64,000 nucleotides of DNA from Myxococcus hansupus (GTDB taxonomy: Bacteria; Myxococcota; Myxococcia; Myxococcales; Myxococcaceae): positions 7,646,501-7,710,500 of the forward strand of contig NZ_CP012109.1 in NCBI RefSeq assembly GCF_000280925.3, written 5' to 3'. Below, one piece after another: positions 8,642-17,615 of this stretch. Below the pieces are notes generated by a model. The model ran no database searches. It was not told where the DNA came from and saw nothing but the letters and a program-made list of their open reading frames with translations. The position numbers and the translations under genes are program-made. Position 1 is the first letter of the stretch, and the number at the start of each line of letters is the position of its first letter.

Positions 8642-9439
8642 TCAATCGAGGAGGAAGGTGTAGGAGTACTTCATCTCCGTGGCGACGGGCTCGCCGCCCT
8701 TGATGGCGGGCTTGAAGCGGAAGCGGCGGATGGCGTCCCGCGCGGCTTCGTTGAGGCCGTAGCCGGGGCCCTTGAGAATCTTCACCGAGGACACCTTGCC
8801 CTCGTGGTCGATGGCGATGGACAGCGTGACGGTGCCCTCGACGCCCGCACGCCGCGCCTCCTCCGGATAGGGAATCTTCACTTCGGAGGCCACGGTGGGC
8901 TCGGAGTCCACCTGGTAGATGGGCGCGTACTTGGGCGCGCTGTAGCCCTTCACCTCCTTGGGGTCTGTGGCGGTGTTGCCCGTGCGGCCGTAGGCGGTGT
9001 TGCCCACGGGCGCGGCGAAGGAGCCCGCGCTGGTGGTGGACGACATCGTCATGCCCACCACGAGCGGCGGCGGCTTGGCCGACGGCTCCGGCGGCGGCGT
9101 GTCGTTGGGCGGCGGAGGCGCATTCACGGGCGGAGGCGGAAGCGGCCGAGGCGCCGCCGCGACCTTCACCGGAGGCGGCTTCACCGGTTTGGGCGGTGGG
9201 GGCTTGGGCTCCTCCGGCTTGGGCTCCTCGGGAGGCGGCGGGGGCGGCTTCCGCACCTCCACCATCACCATCTCCACCGGGCGCACGGGCGCGGGGCGCG
9301 AACGGTCCACGCCCTCGCCCAGCACCCAGAAACCGCCGACGTGAATCCCCAGCGAGACGAACAAGAAGACGCCCACCACGACCAACGATCGGTCGTGCGC
9401 GGGCGGCGTGGATGCAGTGTCGAGGACCGCCTGACTCAT
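8642..9439 (-). CDS. tonB: TonB energy transducer
   Basis: TonB-family protein of 265 residues that passes proton-motive energy from the inner membrane to outer-membrane receptors. A single N-terminal anchor (about 17-40, SLVVVGVFLFVSLGIHVGGF) is followed by a long Pro/Lys/Glu-rich periplasmic spacer (about 60-130, EEPKPEEPKPPPP) and a C-terminal domain at about 175-265 with YPEEARRAGVEGTV and RRFRFKPA, typical for TonB. It sits 16 nt behind exbD. The receptor gene downstream carries a related C-terminal domain of its own, with similar FRF motif spacing. Confidence 0.93.
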   Translation of the reverse strand: MSQAVLDTASTPPAHDRSLVVVGVFLFVSLGIHVGGFWVLGEGVDRSRPAPVRPVEMVMVEVRKPPPPPPEEPKPEEPKPPPPKPVKPPPVKVAAAPRPLPPPPVNAPPPPNDTPPPEPSAKPPPLVVGMTMSSTTSAGSFAAPVGNTAYGRTGNTATDPKEVKGYSAPKYAPIYQVDSEPTVASEVKIPYPEEARRAGVEGTVTLSIAIDHEGKVSSVKILKGPGYGLNEAARDAIRRFRFKPAIKGGEPVATEMKYSYTFLLD

Positions 9440-9455
9440 GCGCTGATGCCTCGCT

Positions 9456-9890
9456 TCAAGGCGCGGCGGCCGCGGCCGCGGGGGCTGCGTCCTTCTCGAT
9501 GTTGAGCGCGAACTTCGCGATGCCCTGGCCCTTCACCACGTCGATGAGCCGCATCACGCGGCCGTAGGGCAGGGACTGGTCGGCGCTGATGATGGCGCGC
9601 GTCTCCTTGTCCTTGGCGATGGCCTCCACGACCTTGGCCTCCAGCTCCTTCTCCGTCACCTCGGTGCCGTCGAAGAAGAGCTTGCCCTCCTTGTCCAGCA
9701 CCACGTTGACCAGGCCCTGCACCGTCTCACCGCCATTGGCGGCGCGGGGCAGGTCCACCTCCACCGTCTCGCGGACGATGAAGTTGGCCGTCACCATGAA
9801 GATGATGAGCAGCACCAGCACCACGTCCACCAGCGGCGTGACGTTGATGCCCGTGATTTCCTCGTCGTTGTCCTGCGCGCCGCCAGCCAT
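9456..9890 (-). CDS. exbD: ExbD/TolR biopolymer transport protein
   Basis: Inner-membrane protein of 144 residues, the proton-channel partner of ExbB. One membrane segment (about 22-42) contains the essential acidic residue in INVTPLVDVVLVLLIIF, followed by a periplasmic domain with SADQSLPYGRVMRLIDVVKG, a conserved ExbD/TolR feature. It ends with an Ala-rich tail. It starts 3 nt after the exbB stop and is followed after 16 nt by tonB. With a TonB rather than TolA partner next door, the ExbD name is preferred over TolR. Confidence 0.93.
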   Translation of the reverse strand: MAGGAQDNDEEITGINVTPLVDVVLVLLIIFMVTANFIVRETVEVDLPRAANGGETVQGLVNVVLDKEGKLFFDGTEVTEKELEAKVVEAIAKDKETRAIISADQSLPYGRVMRLIDVVKGQGIAKFALNIEKDAAPAAAAAAP

Positions 9891-9893
9891 GGA

Positions 9894-10574
9894 CTAACGG
9901 GCCTCCGAGCGCAGGGTGCCCACCAGCGCGTAGCCCAGCGCATTGGCGCGGCTGGTGAGGGTCTTGAGCTGACGGCTGAAGACGTTGAAGGCCACCACGG
10001 CGGGAATCGCCACCGCCAACCCCACGGCCGTGGCGACGAGCGCCTCGGAGATGCCGGCCATGACGGTCTGCTGCATGCCGCCGCCACCGCCCTGGGCATT
10101 CATGTTCCCCAGGTCATGGAAGGCCTTGATGATGCCGAGCACCGTGCCGAACAGCCCGATGAAGGGCGCGTTGTTGCCCAGCGTGCCCAGGTACGACAGG
10201 AAGCGCTCGTAGCGCGGGCGCTCGCGCGACAGGGTGGACGCAATCACCTGCTCCACGGTGTCCGGGCCCTGGTCCGCGCACGCCAGCCCTTCGCGCAGGA
10301 TGGCGGCCTCCATGCCCTGGCGGCCTTGGATGGCGGCCTTCACCGCGTCCAACTCACCGCGCGCCAGCCGCACCGCCAGCGCCTCCGAATCCGGCAGCCG
10401 GTGGCGGGCGAAGTACACCGTGCGCTCCAACATGATGGCGATGGAGAGCACCGACAGGCACACCAGCACCCACAGCACCCACTCGGCGGAGGTGAGCGTC
10501 ACGCTCAGGAGCTTGGTGCTGAGCCACCCCAGTTGCTCGGGATGCGCCTGGGCGAGTACGGCGATGGACGGCAT
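9894..10574 (-). CDS. exbB: ExbB/TolQ/MotA proton channel protein
   Basis: Inner-membrane protein of 226 residues with three membrane segments: about 25-45 ([20 protein letters not shown]), about 125-145 ([19 protein letters not shown]) and about 170-190 ([19 protein letters not shown]). GLFGTVLGI and the [12 protein letters not shown] helix are signatures of the ExbB/TolQ/MotA family. The start at 10574 is preferred to any upstream one because AGGGGA lies about 8 nt before it. It is the first gene of the Ton operon and is divergent from a dehydrogenase gene, with 113 nt between them for both promoters. Confidence 0.93.
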   Translation of the reverse strand: MPSIAVLAQAHPEQLGWLSTKLLSVTLTSAEWVLWVLVCLSVLSIAIMLERTVYFARHRLPDSEALAVRLARGELDAVKAAIQGRQGMEAAILREGLACADQGPDTVEQVIASTLSRERPRYERFLSYLGTLGNNAPFIGLFGTVLGIIKAFHDLGNMNAQGGGGGMQQTVMAGISEALVATAVGLAVAIPAVVAFNVFSRQLKTLTSRANALGYALVGTLRSEAR

Positions 10575-10687
10575 GGTGTCTTTCCCCTCGCGAAAACACG
10601 TTGGCGCGAACGGAACACCGGCCCCGAATTGAAGTGTCACCTGCCCGTCGGATTTTTTCCGGGCCCCTCTGACGGCGAGGGTCCAGA

Positions 10688-11500
10688 ATGCGCGGCATGC
10701 GAGGAAAAACGGTGGTCGTCACGGGCGCTTCCGCGGGCATTGGCGAGGCACTGGCGGTGGTGCTGGCCGGACGCGGCGCCAACCTGGTGTTGGCGGCGCG
10801 CAACGAAGAGGCGCTCCAGCGGGTCAAGGCGCGGTGTGAAACCGCGGGCGGACGCGCGGTGGTGGTGCCCACGGATGTAGGCGACGCGGAGGCGTGCCAC
10901 CACCTGGTGGACCGCGCCGTGGAGGCCTTCGGTGGCATCGACGTGCTCGTCAACAACGCAGGCGTGACGATGGACGCGCGCGTGGACGAGGTGAAGGACC
11001 TGGGCCTCTTCGAGCGGGTGATGCGCATCAACTACCTGGGCTCGGTGTACTGCACCTACCACGCCCTGCCCCACCTCAAGTCCCGGCGCGGGCTGGTGGT
11101 GGCCGTCTCGTCCCTCACGGGCAAGACGGGCGTGCCCAACCGCAGCGGCTACGCGGCCAGCAAACACGCCATGCACGGCTTCTTCGACTCGCTTCGCATC
11201 GAGCTGCGCGGCACCGGCGTGGACGTAACGGTGGTGTGCCCCGGCTTCGTCGCCACCAACATCCGCGACAGCGCCCTGGGCGCGGACGGCCAGCCCGTGC
11301 GGCAGAGCAAGCACAACGAGCGCGCGGGCGACAACATGGACGTGGACACCTGCGTGGCCATCATCCTGAAGGCCATGGACCAGCGCGAGCGCGAGGTGGT
11401 GATGACCACCAAGGCCCGCGTGGCCCAGTTCCTCAAGCTGGTGGCTCCCGGTCTGGTGGACCGCATCGCCGCGAAGACCATCCAGGACCGGCAGCGCTGA
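10688..11500 (+). CDS. short-chain dehydrogenase/reductase (SDR)
   Basis: NAD(P)-dependent oxidoreductase of 270 residues with a classical SDR layout. The cofactor motif TGASAGIG is at 12-19, NNAG at 89-92, and the catalytic set is Ser142, Tyr155 and Lys159 (YAASKHAM). The AARNEE sequence after the second strand suggests NADP use (Arg38). The C-terminus after about 190 holds a membrane-active-looking helix (VAQFLKLVAPGLVDRIAAK), as in DHRS7-like enzymes. GAGGG lies 6 nt before the ATG. The substrate is not deducible. It is divergent from exbB and ends 15 nt from a convergent gene. Confidence 0.92.
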   Translation: MRGMRGKTVVVTGASAGIGEALAVVLAGRGANLVLAARNEEALQRVKARCETAGGRAVVVPTDVGDAEACHHLVDRAVEAFGGIDVLVNNAGVTMDARVDEVKDLGLFERVMRINYLGSVYCTYHALPHLKSRRGLVVAVSSLTGKTGVPNRSGYAASKHAMHGFFDSLRIELRGTGVDVTVVCPGFVATNIRDSALGADGQPVRQSKHNERAGDNMDVDTCVAIILKAMDQREREVVMTTKARVAQFLKLVAPGLVDRIAAKTIQDRQR

Positions 11501-11514
11501 ACCGCGCGTGAGGC

Positions 11515-13896
11515 TCAGGCGGCCGGCGGAGGCGCGCCCGGCCGCTCCACGCGCGTCAACAATCCGGTGATGCCCTCGAAGGTGGCGTTGCCCACCTGGT
11601 GCAGGCCGAAGCCCCAGAGGAAGGCCGTCATGCCCGCGCCGAAGCCGCCCCAGGTGGGCGAGAAGACATTGAGGAGCTGAAGTCCCAGGGCCACCGCCAC
11701 CGTGGTGAGCAGCGCCAGCACGCCCAGCTCCACCAGCCACAGGTGACGGGGCGACGGCAGCGGCATGCCGTCGAAGTCGCCCAGCCCCGCGGCCAGCCCT
11801 CCCGCGGGCGCATCCGGCAACGCGGGCAGACTGCCGCCGCTGGGCGCGGAGGGCGGCGGGACGGAGGGCCCCGTTGGCGCGGCATCGCCCTCGTCGCTTC
11901 CGAGCGACTCCAGGTGGAAGCTCCTCGCCGTGCGCTGGGACTGGCTGACGGCGACGAACCGGATGCGCGCCTCGCCATACTTCACCGCGGCCTCATGGGA
12001 CGACTGCTCCACCAGAAGGACCATCGCCTCCTGCAGCCGCGTCTCCACGTCCTGGAGCGCCTGCGTCTGCGCCTCGGAGCCGCTCACCTGTCGAGCATCC
12101 TCCACCGCGCCGCGCAGCTCCTGGATGAGCTGCTTCACGTAGGCCGCGTGGGCGCTCTGGTACATGCGGACGGCGTCATCCACGTTCGTGCTCGCGCGCT
12201 CCCGCGCCTTCTCGAGCTGCGTGTTCACCTGGTGGGTGAGGGTCTCCCACTCCTCCTCGGTGAAGCCCCGGGGCGGCGTGCGGGATGCCAGGGCGGCGGA
12301 CAGCTCCTCGCAGAGGATGTCGAAGTACGAGCGCCGCGCGATTTCGAGCTGCTTCCGGGCGGCATCCAACGCGCCCTGGGCCAGCGCCTTGTTCACCGTC
12401 GCCAGCAGCGACAGCAGCTCGTACTTGAGCCGGAAGCCCAGCGAGTCCTCGCCGTGGTGCTCCATCAGCGTCCGCGCCTGCCGGTCGATTTCCTGGAGCT
12501 GGGCCTCCAGGCCCGCGCGCGCCAGGCCATCCACGTCCAGCTCCCGCACCTTCACGAGCAAGGCGTCGAGCTGCTCGGCCGCGGGCTCCTCGGAGCGCAG
12601 CGCGCCTTCGACCTCCACCAGGAGCTGGCTGGCCTGCTCTGGACGCAGCTCCGCCGGCAGCACCTCCCACTTGCGGGAGGCGTCACACCACGCGCCGTAG
12701 AGCCGCAGGCGCGGCTCGAACGCCGCCAGCGCGTCGTCCCCCACGCCGATGCCCCGGACGGGCCGGCGAATCTCGGACACGAGCGCGTCCACCTGCCCCA
12801 CCATCACCTGCCCCACCTCCCGCGCCCGCCCGACCTGCCCGTTCACCAGGAGCTGAAGCCGACGGTGCAACTCCAGGGCGCGCTGGAGCCGCAGCGCGCG
12901 CGGACGGATGCGCTGCGAATACAGCCGCACGCCGAACGACGACACGGCCCCGGCCGCGATGAGCAACGCGCCCCACAGCCACGGCGAGCTCACCCAGAGG
13001 ATGAAGGGCTGCTCCACCGGCATGCCCGAGCGCACCGCCAGCCGCACGGTGCCGGTGTACTCGCCCGGCCCTTCCAGGCCCCGCAGGCTCACCAGCAGCG
13101 CCCCGCTGCCATGCGCGCTCACGGGGATGCCGCCATCCAGCGACGTGACCTCCAGGTTGCCGCCATCCGGCCGCCCGCCCTCCAGCGCGAAGTGCACGCT
13201 CTGGAAGCGCGGCTGGATGAGCGCGGAGTCCATGTCCGGCGCCTTGCGCTGGAGCTGCATCAACTGCGGCGCCGACACGACGCCGCTCACGCCCGCGGTC
13301 TCCTTGAAAGGCAGGCGCACGGTGGCATCAATGGAGTTCCAGCCCCAGCCCGCCGACGTCACCGCGGGCGAGGTGGCGACGAACTGCACCGCGGGCACCG
13401 CCTGCACGCGCGTGACGATGAGCGCGGTGGTCTCCCGCCCTCCCGAGTGCACCAGCACCACGTGGCCCGTGTAATCACCCGGGGCGGGGAGCCGTCCCGA
13501 GAGCTCGACGTGGATGGGGCTTCGCGTGGAGATGGGCGCCGTGGCGCCGCCGCCCGCCGCTTCCTTCACCACCGCCTGCAAGGGCACCTGCACCCCGTCC
13601 TGGGACTGGAGCGGATCCACCAGCACCGTCACGCCGCCGGGCAACTCACCGTCCACGCCCCCATCCACGCCGCCGTCCACGCTCGGCGCGGCCAGCAGGT
13701 CCACGCGCAGCACGTGCCGGAAGTCCTCCGACGCCGTGCGCAGCTTCACCTCGTTGCTGGCGGAGGCACCGGCCACGCGCAGCGCGGAGTCGGCGTGGGC
13801 CCTCCAGGGCAGCGCGAGCAGCAGGACGAGGGCCGGAAGACACACGGCCCCCCACGCACGGTGAACGACGGCGGGGCGGATACCAGCGGGTTGCAT
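11515..13896 (-). CDS. large membrane-anchored coiled-coil protein, unknown function
   Basis: Protein of 793 residues without a recognised family. A signal peptide (about 1-36) is followed by a beta-rich extracytoplasmic region (about 37-305) containing a small VDGG-VDGG-VDGE repeat and Ig-like stretches. A membrane helix at about 306-330 (PWLWGALLIAAGAVSSFGV) leads into roughly 370 residues of heptad-rich helix, presumably cytoplasmic. A Pro/Ser linker (about 690-720) and two more membrane helices (about 730-775) close the protein. It begins 44 nt behind the EAD1-protease gene on the same strand, so the two are likely one operon. The architecture, an external sensor-like domain plus an internal coiled coil, suggests a receptor or scaffold for that protease; this is inference. 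Confidence 0.85.
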   Translation of the reverse strand: MQPAGIRPAVVHRAWGAVCLPALVLLLALPWRAHADSALRVAGASASNEVKLRTASEDFRHVLRVDLLAAPSVDGGVDGGVDGELPGGVTVLVDPLQSQDGVQVPLQAVVKEAAGGGATAPISTRSPIHVELSGRLPAPGDYTGHVVLVHSGGRETTALIVTRVQAVPAVQFVATSPAVTSAGWGWNSIDATVRLPFKETAGVSGVVSAPQLMQLQRKAPDMDSALIQPRFQSVHFALEGGRPDGGNLEVTSLDGGIPVSAHGSGALLVSLRGLEGPGEYTGTVRLAVRSGMPVEQPFILWVSSPWLWGALLIAAGAVSSFGVRLYSQRIRPRALRLQRALELHRRLQLLVNGQVGRAREVGQVMVGQVDALVSEIRRPVRGIGVGDDALAAFEPRLRLYGAWCDASRKWEVLPAELRPEQASQLLVEVEGALRSEEPAAEQLDALLVKVRELDVDGLARAGLEAQLQEIDRQARTLMEHHGEDSLGFRLKYELLSLLATVNKALAQGALDAARKQLEIARRSYFDILCEELSAALASRTPPRGFTEEEWETLTHQVNTQLEKARERASTNVDDAVRMYQSAHAAYVKQLIQELRGAVEDARQVSGSEAQTQALQDVETRLQEAMVLLVEQSSHEAAVKYGEARIRFVAVSQSQRTARSFHLESLGSDEGDAAPTGPSVPPPSAPSGGSLPALPDAPAGGLAAGLGDFDGMPLPSPRHLWLVELGVLALLTTVAVALGLQLLNVFSPTWGGFGAGMTAFLWGFGLHQVGNATFEGITGLLTRVERPGAPPPAA

Positions 13897-13940
13897 TCAC
13901 TGACTGTATCAGGCGCCCCCCATGCCTCCACTTCGCGCCC

Positions 13941-14978
13941 TCACCCCCAGCCGAGCTGGTTCAACATGCTCCCGGACAGGCTGCCGCGGATGGTGTCGAT
14001 GGGGATGCCCTCGTTGTGCCCCACCACCGACAGCGGCATGCGCGGCCCACCGCTGTGGTGCAGCGCGGCCAGCCGCAAATCCTGGGTGAAGCAGGGCGCG
14101 CCCGAGGACCCCGGCCCCGTGCAGGCGCGGTACGCCACGCGGGTGCGGCCCGGGTTGACGCCCAGAAACTCGTCCAGCGCGACGCTCATGGGCTGGCCCG
14201 CCGGGTGTTGGACGATCAGCACCAGGCTGCCCGGGGTGAAGGACTCGCGGGAGTCGGGCAGCTCCAACCAGCCCCGGGACTCGCCGTCGACCAGGTCCTC
14301 GCCGGGGACGCCCGCCACCTCGAGGAAGGCATAGTCCAGCTCGCCGGGTGTGGCGTCGCGGGGACGCGGATGCATCAGGTCCGCGGGGCTGTAGGGGCTG
14401 CGCGCCAGGCACCGCGTCACGCGGTACACCGTGCCGGGGTGCAACAACGTCCCGTCCTGGAGGACCTTGCGGCCAAAGCGCACGCGCAGCGACTCCAGCA
14501 GCCGGTTCTCGATGACATGGAAGTTGGTGAGCACCACGCTGGGCGACACCAGGAAGCCGGTGCCCAGCGCCGCGCCCACCTCCGGCTCCACGCGGCACAC
14601 CTGCCGTTCGATGGAGGCCAGGCGCTTGCGCCAACGCTCGCGCTCCGCGTCCGCCCGCCCGCTGCCGAAGATGCGCTCCAATCCGACACGCGGAATGCTG
14701 CGCTGCACGGATGCGAGGTAGGCCTGGACGAAGCGATGGAGGCGCGGGTGGCGGGGCAAGGCCTGATGTGCGCCGCGAATCAGCTCTCGCAGCCAGCCCT
14801 CCGCCTCCGCCCGGTGGATGAGCGTGAAGACGCGCTCACGCAAACCTCCCGAGATACCCAGCGATTCCAGGTCCCTGCGACAGGTGGTGGCCACCACCTT
14901 GCGAAGGTGCTCCACCGAAGCAAAGGCGCTGGTCAGCGCCCGCTGCAGCTCGTCCCTCTCCGCGCCGTCGAGCTCCAT
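13941..14978 (-). CDS. EAD1-like domain fused to trypsin-like serine protease
   Basis: Protein of 345 residues with no signal peptide, so probably cytoplasmic. Residues about 5-90 are an all-helical adaptor resembling effector-associated domain 1: LQRALTSAF, then FTLIHRAEAEGWLRELI, then a proline/histidine-rich turn. Residues about 125-345 form a trypsin/HtrA-like protease with a full triad: His154 (TNFHVIEN), Asp215 (ELDYAF) and Ser292 (GPGSSGAPCF). Start taken at the ATG directly before the EAD1 region (14978); the frame stays open upstream, but that part looks non-coding. EAD1 domains link effectors such as trypsins, caspases and TIRs to sensor proteins in multicellular-bacterium conflict systems (Aravind group). 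The coiled-coil membrane protein downstream is the obvious partner candidate. Confidence 0.9.
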   Translation of the reverse strand: MELDGAERDELQRALTSAFASVEHLRKVVATTCRRDLESLGISGGLRERVFTLIHRAEAEGWLRELIRGAHQALPRHPRLHRFVQAYLASVQRSIPRVGLERIFGSGRADAERERWRKRLASIERQVCRVEPEVGAALGTGFLVSPSVVLTNFHVIENRLLESLRVRFGRKVLQDGTLLHPGTVYRVTRCLARSPYSPADLMHPRPRDATPGELDYAFLEVAGVPGEDLVDGESRGWLELPDSRESFTPGSLVLIVQHPAGQPMSVALDEFLGVNPGRTRVAYRACTGPGSSGAPCFTQDLRLAALHHSGGPRMPLSVVGHNEGIPIDTIRGSLSGSMLNQLGWG

Positions 14979-15185
14979 GCTTGCCACCCACGACGAAACG
15001 ACCCTGGGAGTGGTTGCGACTCCGTGATGCTGAGGGGAAAGCTGTGCATCCTCCGCGGGACTGCACAGCGGGGAGCGCGGACTACATTTCTTGGAGGCCC
15101 GTGATGTCACCACGAATCGACACATAACGCGCCCCCCAGCGCCGGGGCAGTGGCCCGGGGGGCAGGACGCAGCCGCGACTTTCGC

Positions 15186-17615
15186 TCAGCGCACCGCCCA
15201 TATAGCGGGGGGTACGTAGGACACGAGGTCAGGTCGAGACTGGGTCGTCAGTGACGAGGCACCACCCTGTAGCGCGCCCGCCAGCGTGGGGATGACGCGG
15301 AAGCGCGCCTGGAAGGGCTCGCCCGGCCCTCGGGGCGGAAGCCACAGCGTCACCGCGCCATCCTCCGCGGACCACGAGGCCACCTTCCCCGCTTGGACGA
15401 GGGCTTCCAGGCTGGCGGTGTCCACCTGCACACCGGCAGGCAGCCCATGGCGCAGCACCAGCGGCAGGCCCGACGGCGTGGACGCCTGGAGCGTCACCTC
15501 CGAGGGCTGCCCCACCTTCGCGTCCGAGGGCACCTGCACGGCGAGCTCCAGCCCCGCCTGCGCCTCCTGCTTCCACGGCACCGCGGCGCGCAACGCCAGG
15601 GAGAAGCCCAGCCCCGGCACGGCGGGCTCCGCGCGCACCGTCCACGCGTGCGTGCCGCCCGAGCCCGGCGCCGCGGCCTCCATCGCCAACACCTCGCGCA
15701 AGGCCTTGGCGTCGAAGGAGCCCTCGGTGATGACCTGCCCGTCGCGCTCCAGCACCACCCGCACCTGCGCGGGCAATGGCTCACGGAAGAGCGCCACCAC
15801 CGCCTGCAATGCCAGACGGTTGGCGCGCCCGCTGCCCCAGCCATTCACGGGCTCATAGGCGGCGAGCAGCGCGGCGCCCAGGTCCGCCAGGGGCGCCTTC
15901 GCATCGCCTTCCAGGGCGAGCACGGCCAGCGCGGTGGCCTCGGCCTCCGTCGGCGTGGCGCCCGTGGCGTCCACCACGCCGGCCTCCACGGGAAGGTAGG
16001 CCGCGCCCTCATCGCGCCGCTTCACGGCCTCGCGCACCTGCTCGCGCAAGGAGTCGCGCAGGGAGCCACTCACCGCGCCGCTCGCCAGCATCGCCGCCGC
16101 GGTGTAGCCGTCCTTGACGTGCGCCCGGTTGCGCTCCAGCGCGCCCTGGGCCCGCGCGTGGAAGAAGGCCGCGCGGCGCTGGCCCTCGGGCGTCCCGGCC
16201 GCCGCGCTCACCGCGCGCGTGCAGTCCGCGGTGGCGACCAGCAAGCGCTGCAGCGTCCAGCCATCGCCGCCCTGGCAGGTGCCATCCGGAAGCTGCGCCG
16301 CCGCCACCTGCGCGGCCAGCCGCTCTCCCAGACGGGACAGCACGGGGTTCTCGGGATGCGCCAGCGCGCCCTCCGCCAGCATCGCCGCCAGCGCCACGTC
16401 CGGCGCCCGGCTCCAGCGCAGCGCGCGCTGCGTGGCCCGCATCAACCCGGTCCGCACCGCCTCCACGTCCACCTCACCCGACTCCGGCGGCACGGGCGCC
16501 GTCAGCCGCCGCTCCGGCGCGTGCATCGCCTTCAGCGCCTCCGCGGAGCGCGTCTCGCCCAGCGCCGTCAGCAGCTCCGGCGCGCGCCCGGCCAGCAGCA
16601 GCGCGTACGCCACGCCCGCCGCGTCCTCGCGTCCGCCCGCGTTCAACAGCTCCGAGCGCAGCACGCCCAGCCCGCCGGGATACACCTGGAGCCGCACGCG
16701 CTCACTGCCCGCCTGCGCGTCCGGCGCGCCGGTGAGCGACAACGTGCGCGGCGCCGCCAGGGTACCGCCGCGCGTCTGGAGCACCGGACGGCCCGTGGCC
16801 CACACCGGGAAGTCCCGCACCACCGCGTCGGTGGCGCCCAGCGTCGCCCGGAGGGCCACCGGCCCCGGCGTGGCCACGCGCACCGTCACGTACTCCACCA
16901 CGCTGCCGCGCGCGGGCACCCGCACGGTGCGGTTGCCCCCCTCCACCACGGCGCCTTGCGCCTCCACCTTCAAGGGCGCCTCCACCGGCGAGTCGGTGGT
17001 GTTCATCACCTGCACCGGCAAGCGCACCGCGTCGCCCGCGCGAAGGAAGGGCGGCAGCACCGGGTCCACATACGTGGGCAGCGTGCCCGTGAAGGACGTC
17101 TCCGCGCCGGACTGCGCACCGGAGCGGGAGTGCGCCAGCGCCAGCACCCGCCACTGGGTGAGGCGGTCTGGCACGCGCACCGGCACCGTCGCGGCACCGG
17201 ACGCGTCCGTCACCACCAGGGGCTCGAAGAGGAAGGTCTCCGGGAACCAGGAGCGGCTGGGCGCCGCCTCCGCCTCCGCTTCCGACTTCCCGCCGCCGCC
17301 CTTCTTCTTCGCGCCATCCAGGGGGGCAACCTGCGCCCTGCGGAGGTCGTGCGCGACGGAGGGCTGCGCGACGTCCTCCTCCCTCTCCGCGTACATCTCC
17401 GCCGGTGGTGCGTCGGCGTCGCCCCTGGCGCCATAGCCCTCGTTCGCGCCAAACGACTGCACCAGCTTCGCCGTTTGCGGCGGCGCCCCGCCCAACGCAT
17501 CCGCGGAAGCGCCGAACAGGCGCCGCGCGTTGTCGCCAAAGAGCGCCACGAACAGCACCAACCCCACCAGGCTCGCCAGGGAGCATCCCACCCCGGCGAA
17601 GAACGAGCGATTCAT
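15186..17615 (-). CDS. alpha-2-macroglobulin family protein, C-terminal half, thioester motif absent
   Basis: Protein of 809 residues, anchored by an N-terminal helix (about 6-26), with a charged Lys/Gly/Glu linker (about 100-120). WFPETFLFEP at 123-132 followed by VPDRLTQWRVLALAHS is the signature region of A2M domains. Where the thioester CxEQ motif is expected, the sequence reads GGREDAAGVAYALL (327-340), so Cys and Gln are both gone. The following region is the helical thioester-domain-like fold, and a receptor-binding-like beta domain ends the protein. ATG at 17615 overlaps the upstream stop (ATGA), with GGGAGG 5 nt before it. Macroglobulins trap foreign proteases in the periplasm; this one could only trap non-covalently. 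It pairs with the upstream half. Confidence 0.88.
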   Translation of the reverse strand: MNRSFFAGVGCSLASLVGLVLFVALFGDNARRLFGASADALGGAPPQTAKLVQSFGANEGYGARGDADAPPAEMYAEREEDVAQPSVAHDLRRAQVAPLDGAKKKGGGGKSEAEAEAAPSRSWFPETFLFEPLVVTDASGAATVPVRVPDRLTQWRVLALAHSRSGAQSGAETSFTGTLPTYVDPVLPPFLRAGDAVRLPVQVMNTTDSPVEAPLKVEAQGAVVEGGNRTVRVPARGSVVEYVTVRVATPGPVALRATLGATDAVVRDFPVWATGRPVLQTRGGTLAAPRTLSLTGAPDAQAGSERVRLQVYPGGLGVLRSELLNAGGREDAAGVAYALLLAGRAPELLTALGETRSAEALKAMHAPERRLTAPVPPESGEVDVEAVRTGLMRATQRALRWSRAPDVALAAMLAEGALAHPENPVLSRLGERLAAQVAAAQLPDGTCQGGDGWTLQRLLVATADCTRAVSAAAGTPEGQRRAAFFHARAQGALERNRAHVKDGYTAAAMLASGAVSGSLRDSLREQVREAVKRRDEGAAYLPVEAGVVDATGATPTEAEATALAVLALEGDAKAPLADLGAALLAAYEPVNGWGSGRANRLALQAVVALFREPLPAQVRVVLERDGQVITEGSFDAKALREVLAMEAAAPGSGGTHAWTVRAEPAVPGLGFSLALRAAVPWKQEAQAGLELAVQVPSDAKVGQPSEVTLQASTPSGLPLVLRHGLPAGVQVDTASLEALVQAGKVASWSAEDGAVTLWLPPRGPGEPFQARFRVIPTLAGALQGGASSLTTQSRPDLVSYVPPAIWAVR

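Noticed and set aside
5926-8703. A 925-codon open frame on the plus strand opposite the receptor gene
   Set aside because: Its product is dominated by Ala, Arg, Gly and His in a way typical of antisense frames in GC-rich genes, and the minus-strand gene has clear domains. The same applies to long plus-strand frames at 2846-4516, 11599-14334 and 15393-17903.
17612-17615. The macroglobulin split being a frameshift or sequencing error
   Set aside because: The downstream half has its own ATG, a GGGAGG site 5 nt before it and a separate membrane anchor, all pointing to two real genes.
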